Positions 57,205 through 64,000 of a stretch of 64,000 nt of DNA are shown here, piece by piece. This stretch comes from Chitinophagaceae bacterium (GTDB lineage Bacteria > Bacteroidota > Bacteroidia > Chitinophagales > Chitinophagaceae). The notes under the pieces were generated by a model. It searched no databases, had not been told where the DNA came from, and saw only the letters and a program-made list of their open reading frames with translations. A program made the position numbers and the translations under genes. The stretch covers positions 1 through 64,000 of the forward strand of contig JADKJC010000001.1 in NCBI GenBank assembly GCA_016722465.1, given 5' to 3'. Every line of letters begins with the position of its first letter. Position 1 is the first letter of the stretch.

Positions 57205-59283
57205 TTATGTGGATAATTTGCGGAATAAGTAATTATAGGTTTCTACCTGCGACCGCACTTTTTTTGTATTGCGGGGATTTACATACTGGTTGGCCAGCCC
57301 GTTGTCCAGTATGCGTGCCTTGATATTGTCTGATAATTGTATCTGCAAAATATCCTTGATCTCCTGCTGTATCTCTTTTTCAAAAATGGGGCAGGCAGCT
57401 TCCACCCGGTGGTCGATATTCCTCACCATCCAGTCGGCTGAAGAGATAAAAGTTTTTTCCTTTCCGCCGTTGTGAAAGATCAGCACCCGGGCATGTTCCA
57501 GGTATTCATCCACAATACTGATCGCCTGTACCGGGATTTTAAACTTACTGCTTTCCGTGAGCATGCAGCAAATTCCCCTGATCACCATTTTAATTTCTAC
57601 GCCCGCCCTGGCGGCTTCATACAATTTTGTGATGAGCAATTCATCGCTGAGTGAATTTACTTTCAGGGCGATGGATGCCCTTTTACCCAACCTGGCCGTT
57701 TTTATTTCTTTATCGATCAGCGCCATGATCTGGTGCCGCATATTCACAGGGCTTACCATGAGTGTTTTGCAGGCTCTTAAAAACTTGATCCTTGTTTTGG
57801 GTTGCTCCAGGTAATGAAAAATGCGGTTTACATCTGCCATGATGTTGCGGTCGGAGGTGAGCAGGCAATGATCGCTGTAAATTTTTGCAGTGCTTTCATT
57901 CAGGTTGCCGGTGCTTACAAAACCATAGTGGGTGGTTTGTCCGTTCACTACTTTTTTAATGAGACAGATTTTTGCATGTACTTTCAGGTTGGGTACGCCA
58001 ATCAATACATTTACCCCTGCTTCTTCGAGCTCCTCTTTCCATTCCAGGTTGGCTTCTTCATCAAACCTTGCCCTTAATTCTAATACTGCCGTTACATCCT
58101 TGCCATTGCGGACGGCATTGGTGAGTGCATTGATAATTTTTGAACGGTCTGCCAGGCGGTAACAGGTAATTTTTATGTGCGTTACTTCCGGATCGATGGC
58201 GGCTTCTCTCAGCAGGTCGATCACACTGTCGAACGAATGATAGGGGAAATTGAGCAGCACATCTTTTTGCAGCACCACATCTGTAACTCTTTTAAAATTT
58301 TGCAGCAGTGGGTGAACAAACGGTTTTTTACGTGGTTTTTTTTGGTTAAAAACAGGCTCGGGGAAGTTGATAAAATCTTTGAAATTATGGATCCTTCCCC
58401 CGGGTATCAGGTTGTCTTTATGCGCCAGGCCGAGCCGCTTTACAAGGTAAGTCAACAATGCCGGGTCAATGTCTTTATCAAATACAAAACGAACGGGCTT
58501 TCCTTTCTTGCGGTTCTTTAATCCCTTTTCAATTTTTTGAATAAGTGAAGTAGAGATATCATTGTCAATATCGATTTCTGCATCCCTTGTAACTTTAATA
58601 ATATGGGAAGAAAAAGTATCATATCCAAAAAACGAAAAGATAAAAGGAAGACAATGGCGGATCACATCTTCCAGTAAGATAATGTGGTGTTGCCCCTGGT
58701 GGGAAGGAAGAATGATAAAACGAGGCAGCCGCCTGGCTGGTACAGATACCAGTGCAAAACGTTGGGGAATGCTCTTGTCTTTTTTACTAAGTTTGCAGGC
58801 AAGGTAAATGCTCTTGTCACTCAGTGTTGGAAAGTTGTGTATGCTTTCAATCATCAGCGGAACGATATTGCTACGCACTTCTTCATCAAAAAAATTCAGC
58901 ACAAACTTTTTCTGTTCCCTGTTGAGCTGCGTTTCGTTGATCAGAAATATTTTCTGCTTCTTTAATTCTTTCAGGATGTCGTTCCAGGTACGTTCAAACT
59001 GTTTCTGGTGTTCAATCACAATTTCCTGAATCTGTTCCAGTATCATTTCGGGTGCCAGTTCCAGGTGCATGTTGCCTTTTCTGCCAACTTCAATCATACG
59101 ATGCAATGTGGCTACCCTCACCCTGAAAAACTCATCTAAGTTATTGGAAAAGATACCGAGGAATTTGATGCGTTCTTTCAGCGGAACCGTATCATCTGCT
59201 GCTTCCTGCAGCACCCTGTTGTTAAAAGATAGCCAGCTGATGTCCCTGATGATTGTCTGTTGCTTTTTTACCTTGTTCGTCAT
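57205..59283 (-). CDS. ppk1: Polyphosphate kinase
   Basis: Ppk1 reversibly makes polyphosphate from ATP. The 692-residue protein has the N-terminal domain start RDISWLSFNNRVLQEAAD and NNLDEFFRVRVATL, and the phospholipase-D-like catalytic halves with the autophosphorylated His in VLIGVPNLKVHAKICLIKK and the second His region EHARVLIFHNGG; TGNLNESTA and DRNIMADV are also typical. Length fits. The ppx-type gene follows downstream in the same direction, a common pairing. Confidence 0.93.
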   Translation of the reverse strand: MTNKVKKQQTIIRDISWLSFNNRVLQEAADDTVPLKERIKFLGIFSNNLDEFFRVRVATLHRMIEVGRKGNMHLELAPEMILEQIQEIVIEHQKQFERTWNDILKELKKQKIFLINETQLNREQKKFVLNFFDEEVRSNIVPLMIESIHNFPTLSDKSIYLACKLSKKDKSIPQRFALVSVPARRLPRFIILPSHQGQHHIILLEDVIRHCLPFIFSFFGYDTFSSHIIKVTRDAEIDIDNDISTSLIQKIEKGLKNRKKGKPVRFVFDKDIDPALLTYLVKRLGLAHKDNLIPGGRIHNFKDFINFPEPVFNQKKPRKKPFVHPLLQNFKRVTDVVLQKDVLLNFPYHSFDSVIDLLREAAIDPEVTHIKITCYRLADRSKIINALTNAVRNGKDVTAVLELRARFDEEANLEWKEELEEAGVNVLIGVPNLKVHAKICLIKKVVNGQTTHYGFVSTGNLNESTAKIYSDHCLLTSDRNIMADVNRIFHYLEQPKTRIKFLRACKTLMVSPVNMRHQIMALIDKEIKTARLGKRASIALKVNSLSDELLITKLYEAARAGVEIKMVIRGICCMLTESSKFKIPVQAISIVDEYLEHARVLIFHNGGKEKTFISSADWMVRNIDHRVEAACPIFEKEIQQEIKDILQIQLSDNIKARILDNGLANQYVNPRNTKKVRSQVETYNYLFRKLST

Positions 59284-59421
59284 CTGTTACTGAATTTTCC
59301 CTAAGCCTTTTTTTGAAAGTTTTAAAAGTAGTGATTTTGAATATTTGGCAATATTAAGTTTTAGTTTCCTCTTATCGTACCAATTTTACTGCGGTACATA
59401 TTTACAAAGACCTGATTTTAC

Positions 59422-59429
59422 TATCTTTG
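59422..59429 (+). promoter_or_regulatory. Bacteroidota -7 element (TATCTTTG)
   Basis: TATCTTTG matches TAnnTTTG, 80 bases upstream of the membrane-protein gene. A tiny ORF (ATG 59435) encoding MSTSAIHAG lies between. Confidence 0.5.
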
Positions 59430-59508
59430 GCCAGATGAGTACCTCTGCAATCCATGCAGGGTGATTCAAAAACCAGTTTAACATTGCTGCTTTTAGAAAT
59501 TTTACTAT

Positions 59509-60663
59509 ATGGCGCTTACAAAAGATGAAAGAATAAATGTCCTCAATATCGGGTTGATGCTACTGAGTTGTGCAGCAGCCTTTATCATGCCCTTTGAAGT
59601 TTTTTTATTTGCATATGCCTTTATGGGGCCATTGCATTACCTCACCGAAATCAGCTGGCTGCACGACAGGCAATATTTTGCAAAGGGCAAATACGACTTT
59701 TTGGTATTGCTGGTAATCGGCATTATTTTAACCGTGTGGGACCTGGCCAGTATTTATAAATGGTGGCCATTCAATAATGAAGAGAATATGGATATGGCCC
59801 GGGATTGGAATATTTATCAAAAATTATTGTTCATTGCTTTTTTCAGTGGCCTTATCGTAGCTTTTGTAAAAAATCATTTGCTCAAAATTGCAGGTATTGC
59901 ATTCGTGTTTTTCATATCCATCGGTATTTACGGGCAATTGTACAACGATAACATCGCAGAAAGCGGGCAGGAGGGCATGTTAACCATGTTGCTGACTTCC
60001 TTTGTACCAACATTGATACATGTGTATGTCTTTACCGGTTTTTTTATGCTGTTCGGTGCTTTGAAAAGCAGGAGTTCGTCGGGCATTTGGTCGGTAGTGG
60101 TATTTGTAATTTGCCCGTTGCTGCTCTTTATGCTTTTCAGGGAAACAAGTTTTGTACCTGTTACACCTTATGGCAAAGAAGCTTATGGAAATGCCCTTTC
60201 AGGAGAAGGCTTTTTTGGGTTAAACAAAGAAATTCTGGACCGTTTCTTTGACCAGAAAATAACCATACCGGCTACCATTACCACCAATGAACAATACAGG
60301 CAGTTTTATAATACAGAATGGTCTAATCTCGTCTTTCATTCCAGCACCGGCATTTTGGTTACCCGTTTCATTGCATTTGCCTATACGTATCATTACCTTA
60401 ACTGGTTCAGCAAAACAGAGATCATCCGCTGGCACAAAGTGCCCAAAGCAAGATTTATTGTAGTGATCGTTATATGGCTGGTTTCGCTTGGGCTTTACCT
60501 GTATAACTACAAAGTGGGCTTACAGTGGCTGTTCTTTTTGAGTTTTACCCATGTATTACTGGAGTTTCCATTGAATTTTGTTTCCATCGCAGGTATTGGG
60601 AAAGAACTAAATGCCATTTCAAAAAATGGCTTTAAACCACCAGTGTTGGCAAAGGCCAAATAG
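59509..60663 (+). CDS. Polytopic membrane protein with conserved-looking histidines, unknown function
   Basis: A 384-residue inner-membrane protein with about nine hydrophobic segments. Histidine/acidic pairs lie in or next to the helices: MGPLHYLTEISWLHD near residue 45, FVPTLIHVYVF near 170, AYTYHYLNWFSKTEIIRWH near 290 and SFTHVLLEFPLNF near 355. Such a set suggests metal or haem binding and is loosely like the Brp/Blh carotene-dioxygenase type of layout, but I cannot confirm any family. Its N-terminus MALTKDERINVLNIG starts at ATG 59509. It is transcribed divergently from ppk1. Confidence 0.6.
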   Translation: MALTKDERINVLNIGLMLLSCAAAFIMPFEVFLFAYAFMGPLHYLTEISWLHDRQYFAKGKYDFLVLLVIGIILTVWDLASIYKWWPFNNEENMDMARDWNIYQKLLFIAFFSGLIVAFVKNHLLKIAGIAFVFFISIGIYGQLYNDNIAESGQEGMLTMLLTSFVPTLIHVYVFTGFFMLFGALKSRSSSGIWSVVVFVICPLLLFMLFRETSFVPVTPYGKEAYGNALSGEGFFGLNKEILDRFFDQKITIPATITTNEQYRQFYNTEWSNLVFHSSTGILVTRFIAFAYTYHYLNWFSKTEIIRWHKVPKARFIVVIVIWLVSLGLYLYNYKVGLQWLFFLSFTHVLLEFPLNFVSIAGIGKELNAISKNGFKPPVLAKAK

Positions 60664-60991
60664 CACTTGTTTGAGCCTGAAAAACAGGGCTGGTTTACCG
60701 GCAGTCAACAGGCAGGGACGAAACATATCCACATCCTTTCCTTTTAATCAATAAAATCAGGCAGAATACGTTATTCTGGAGAAGAGGTGTATAAAACAGG
60801 CTGTTAAACGAAACTGCAACAGGAGACAGGCATCATTTTTTCATTCAGGCAATGCTAAAAGCCAGGAGTTCGTAGCCTTTTTATCACTTCAATCAATCCC
60901 CCACCCTCCGGAAACCGTTAGTAACCTTTGACTGGTATGCTTTTCAGGCAGCGACTGTTCTGAAAAAAGTATGCGTCAATTTTTTAAAAGC
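60664..60991. other. Intergenic stretch before the adhesin
   Basis: About 330 bases with no credible gene. A TATTTTTG promoter element follows at 60992-60999; no RNA or repeat was recognised. Confidence 0.4.
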
Positions 60992-60999
60992 TATTTTTG
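60992..60999 (+). promoter_or_regulatory. Bacteroidota -7 element (TATTTTTG) for adhesin
   Basis: TATTTTTG matches TAnnTTTG and lies 16 bases before the adhesin ATG, a typical short leader. Confidence 0.5.
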
Positions 61000-61015
61000 T
61001 GACGATTCCAATCTT

Positions 61016-64000
61016 ATGCAAAAAATATTTGTAGTAATTGCTTTTGTGATGAGTGCCTTTTTTGTAAAGGGCCAGACGTTTAATGGAACCGGGGGAACAA
61101 TCCCTGGTACCAGCACTACGCAAACCTGTTTCCCAATCAACGTTACCGGTGTTGGCAATATCAATGATGTTAATAATGGACTGGCTTCAGTGTGTATTAG
61201 AATTACACACCCTTATATAGACGAACTGGAAGTGGTGCTGAAAGCTCCCGATGGCACTACCGTTCCGCTGACCATTCAAAATGGAGGCTCGGGTAACGAC
61301 TACAACAATACCTGTTTCAGTAATTCAGCCACCACTTCTATCAAATTCGGTACTGCACCATTTTCCGGAACATACATACCGGAAGGTTACCTGGGCGCTG
61401 TTAATAATGGACAAAATGCGAATGGAGCCTGGAGGCTTTGTATACAGGACAGGCGAACAGGTGCCAACCAGGGTGTTTTGAATACCTGGAGCCTTACTTT
61501 CAACAATACGCCAGCGGCTTTGCCACCGGCTTTTCCGGCCTGTGCCAATACACTTCCTGTCAATTCTTCCTGTGCAAATGCCACCGCTGTTTGTGATTTT
61601 AATGGTTTGTGTGGCAGTACCGTGGGTTCTTCCGTACAGGACTGGGCAGGCTCTGGGCTTGCAGGCTGCTTTGGTCTGCAGAACAATTCATTTATTAAAT
61701 TTATTGCGGCCTCTAATACTGCGGCGTTTACTGTTTGGGTACCCACCAATACAGGCGGCACCGGTGGTGGTATCCAGATGCTATTTTTCAGTGGTACCTG
61801 CGATGCTGGCCCTGTAACTACCCATGGATGCTATCCACATATTTTCCCATACCAGTCTGCATCCGATCCGCTGCCTACCATCATTACTGCTACCGGCCTA
61901 ACACCGGGCAATACCTACTATTTAATGTTTGATGGGTTTAATAACGATAACTGCACTTTCAGGATTGCTGCCAATACAGGGATAACGGTTGTAAACATTA
62001 CTCCAGCTGCACCAGCCATCTGTAATGGACAAAGCGTTAACCTTACCGCATCCGGCAGCAGTGGAGCCTATACTTGGAGCCCGGGAACAGGATTGAATAT
62101 CACATCGGGCGCTACCGTTACGGCCTCGCCAACTGCCACTACTATTTATACAGTTAACACCACTACTTCTACCGGCTGTGTTATTAACAAGGATGTAACG
62201 GTAACTGTAAATGCGTTACCGGTTATCAGCACACACCCGGCTGATACGGTAGTAAATGTTTGCCAGAACGGAACAGTAAGCCCACTCAGCATAACAGCTA
62301 CAGCAGGGAGTGGCAGTATTACAGGATACCAATGGTATATTACCACCAACAACAACAATACAAGCGGCGCAGCTATTCCATTTGCCACTACTTCCACCTA
62401 TACTCCATCTACGTCCAGTGTTGGCACTTTGTATTTTTACTGCAGGGTTACCAATTCCAATGGATGTACAGATACTTCCAATGTATCGGGGGCTTTGATC
62501 ATAAGCCCGGTGGTTGCAACACCAACAGCTTCCACCACCATACAGCCTACCTGTACTATACCTACGGGTACCATTGTGGTAACTGCTCCCGCAGGAGCCA
62601 ATATTCAGTATAATATTGATGGTGGAACCTACCAGGCAGGTGGCACTTTCACCGGCATAGCACCAGGCAGCCATAACATCACTGCAAAAAATATTGTTAC
62701 CGGGTGCGTATCAGCCGTAAGGGTTGTTACGGTGAATGCTTTACCGCCAGGCCCGGCCACACCTGTTGCATCTGTAACAGTTCAACCCAATTGCGCCGTA
62801 ACAACCGGTACGATTGTGATCACAGCGCCATTGGGTGCCAATATTGAGTACAGTGTGGGCGGTGCCTACCAGGCCAGCACCACTTTCAGTGGATTGACAA
62901 ACGGCACTACTTACAGCATCACAGCAAAAGATATCAGTACTGGTTGTATCTCGGCTGTATCGTCATTACCAGTAAACCCAATTACAGGCGCACCTGCTGC
63001 CCCTGGCATAAATACAACACAGCCAGATTGCAATACAGCAACTGGAACGTTTACCATCACTTCACCCCTGGGTGCCAATTATGAATACAGTAATGGCGGA
63101 ACTTATCAAAGTGGTATTTCCTTCGCCGGCTTAACACCCGGCACCAATTATGCCGTTACAGTAAAAGATATTAATACCGGATGTATATCAGTACCAACCA
63201 ATATTTCAATCAGTAATATTTCACCCATTGCAGCACCAATTGTTACAACACCTGTAACAGCCTGCCAGAACTCGCTGCCATTTGGCCTGACTGCTACCGG
63301 CAGCAGCCTGCTTTGGTATACCACTTCTTCAGGTGGCGTAGGTACTTCAACAGTTCCTGTTCCGTCAACAACCACGGCCGGCAATACTGATTATTACGTA
63401 AGCCAAACCATTGGTGTGTGTGAAAGCCCCAGGGCATTGATAACAGTAACCATCGTTGCACAGCCTTTAGCTCCGGCAGTAACCAGTGCAATACCTTATT
63501 GTCAAAATGCAACAGCGGCGGCACTGACTGCCACCGGATCAAACTTACTATGGTACCCTACGTTAACAGGCAGCACCGGATCTGCAACAGCACCAACACC
63601 AACTACTGCCTCAGCAGGCAATACAATTTATTACGTAAGCCAAACTGTAAATGGATGTGAAAGCCCAAGAGCTGTTATAACGGTTACGTTAAACCCAACA
63701 CCGGCTGCACCAGTTGTAACCACCACTGTTAACTATTGCCAGAATGCAACGGCTGCATTGTTGACTGCTACAGGAACAAACTTGTTATGGTATAGCACTT
63801 TAACAGGCGGTGTGGGTTCTGCAACAGCGCCAACACCGGTTACAACCACCTCGGGTAACAGCATCTATTACGTTAGTCAAACTATAAACAGTTGTGAAGG
63901 GCCAAGAGCGGCAATAACAGTTACCGTAAATGCAATACCTGCAGCGCCGCTTGTAACCAGTGCAGCAGGATATTGTCAAAATGCAACAGCAACAGCATTA
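61016..64000 (+). CDS. Giant repeat-rich T9SS-type adhesin (SprB/CHU-like), 3' partial
   Basis: The frame is open from ATG 61016 to the end of the window, 995 codons without a stop. Signal peptide residues 1-21 (ending KGQ); a P/proprotein-convertase domain (about 25-168: VCIRITHPYIDELEVVLKAP, NGAWRLCIQDRRTGANQG, LNTWSLTFNN); a cysteine-rich domain about 175-325 with NTYYLMFDGFNNDNC; Ig/PKD-like modules (YTWSPGTGLNI, YQWYITTNNN); three SprB-like repeats (Cys codons at 62552, 62792, 63029); then a tandem array of 79-codon Ig-like repeats with YYVSQT and YCQNAT (Cys codons at 63263, 63500, 63737, 63974). The C-terminus, expected to hold a T9SS domain, is outside the window. It is likely a surface adhesin for gliding or attachment. 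Confidence 0.88.
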   Translation, partial: MQKIFVVIAFVMSAFFVKGQTFNGTGGTIPGTSTTQTCFPINVTGVGNINDVNNGLASVCIRITHPYIDELEVVLKAPDGTTVPLTIQNGGSGNDYNNTCFSNSATTSIKFGTAPFSGTYIPEGYLGAVNNGQNANGAWRLCIQDRRTGANQGVLNTWSLTFNNTPAALPPAFPACANTLPVNSSCANATAVCDFNGLCGSTVGSSVQDWAGSGLAGCFGLQNNSFIKFIAASNTAAFTVWVPTNTGGTGGGIQMLFFSGTCDAGPVTTHGCYPHIFPYQSASDPLPTIITATGLTPGNTYYLMFDGFNNDNCTFRIAANTGITVVNITPAAPAICNGQSVNLTASGSSGAYTWSPGTGLNITSGATVTASPTATTIYTVNTTTSTGCVINKDVTVTVNALPVISTHPADTVVNVCQNGTVSPLSITATAGSGSITGYQWYITTNNNNTSGAAIPFATTSTYTPSTSSVGTLYFYCRVTNSNGCTDTSNVSGALIISPVVATPTASTTIQPTCTIPTGTIVVTAPAGANIQYNIDGGTYQAGGTFTGIAPGSHNITAKNIVTGCVSAVRVVTVNALPPGPATPVASVTVQPNCAVTTGTIVITAPLGANIEYSVGGAYQASTTFSGLTNGTTYSITAKDISTGCISAVSSLPVNPITGAPAAPGINTTQPDCNTATGTFTITSPLGANYEYSNGGTYQSGISFAGLTPGTNYAVTVKDINTGCISVPTNISISNISPIAAPIVTTPVTACQNSLPFGLTATGSSLLWYTTSSGGVGTSTVPVPSTTTAGNTDYYVSQTIGVCESPRALITVTIVAQPLAPAVTSAIPYCQNATAAALTATGSNLLWYPTLTGSTGSATAPTPTTASAGNTIYYVSQTVNGCESPRAVITVTLNPTPAAPVVTTTVNYCQNATAALLTATGTNLLWYSTLTGGVGSATAPTPVTTTSGNSIYYVSQTINSCEGPRAAITVTVNAIPAAPLVTSAAGYCQNATATAL
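62500..63216 (+). repeat. Three SprB-type repeats, about 237-240 bp
   Basis: Each unit has a Cys near its start (62552, 62792, 63029), then GANIQYNIDGGTYQ-like and ITAKDISTGC-like segments. Spacing is 240 and 237 bases. Confidence 0.8.
63217..64000 (+). repeat. Tandem 237-bp Ig-like repeats, at least 3.3 copies, continues beyond window
   Basis: Cys codons at 63263, 63500, 63737 and 63974 are exactly 237 bases apart. Copies share YCQNAT, LLWY, SATAPTP and YYVSQT segments at the DNA level too, so the array is recent or kept uniform by recombination. Confidence 0.9.

Noticed and set aside
61016..64000. Regularly spaced repeats that might suggest a CRISPR array
   Set aside because: The unit is 237 bp, in frame throughout and protein-coding. 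No short direct repeats with unique spacers were seen anywhere in the window.

Overview
The window looks like chromosomal DNA from a member of the Bacteroidota, most likely the family Chitinophagaceae. The evidence is: two type IX secretion (T9SS) C-terminal sorting domains; SprB/CHU-type adhesin repeats; promoters of the TAnnTTTG type and no obvious Shine-Dalgarno sequences; a radical-SAM enzyme of the futalosine menaquinone route; WG-repeat proteins and NIPSNAP, DUF1611 and FUSC families. Base composition is moderate to AT-rich throughout, apart from one abnormal G-rich block at about 51.09-51.35 kb.

Layout. 0-4.5 kb: a run of small secreted, WG-repeat and lipoprotein genes, many broken by frameshifts, partly coupled by ATGA overlaps. 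4.8-5.6 kb: a truncated lipoprotein abuts a truncated DUF1016/YhcG-type gene on the other strand. 5.75-7.9 kb: tRNA-Gln, thioredoxin and a nucleoside transporter. 8.2-15.4 kb: two giant T9SS exoproteins, one an M43 metalloprotease, with a shared C-terminal half. 15.4-22.7 kb: aminofutalosine synthase, a hybrid sensor kinase, a methyltransferase, a REP-associated (RAYT) transposase between two palindromes, and an ALDH7-type dehydrogenase. 23-32 kb: envelope and housekeeping genes (NIPSNAP, PfkB kinase, OmpA and lipocalin lipoproteins, a FUSC membrane protein, a GH5 glycosidase). 32.2-36.9 kb: a putative D-amino-acid operon made of a beta-lactamase/D-aminoacylase fusion, a DUF1611 (DgcN-like) enzyme and an enolase-superfamily epimerase (DgcA-like). 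37-41.3 kb: RNA-binding protein, DEAD-box helicase, an OmpA/PD40 protein and a VOC protein. 41.8-47.7 kb: a complete RND efflux operon. 47.7-54.7 kb: a serine hydrolase, the biotin operon bioB-bioF-bioD-bioA and panB. 54.8-60.7 kb: an unknown secreted protein, ppx-type phosphatase, ppk1 and a polytopic membrane protein. 61.0 kb to the end: the N-terminal 995 codons of a repeat-rich adhesin that runs off the window.

A point that affects every entry: at least a dozen genes across the window are broken by a single base, nearly always one base missing from a short homopolymer, and putting that base back restores a normal protein. These are most simply explained as sequencing errors, so I annotate such genes as one CDS each and state where the break is. 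Two places look like more than this: the abutting gene fragments near 4.9 kb and the poly-G block inside the biotin operon.

The best candidate for an interesting system is the D-amino-acid cluster at 32.2-36.9 kb. The RAYT with its paired palindromes is second.
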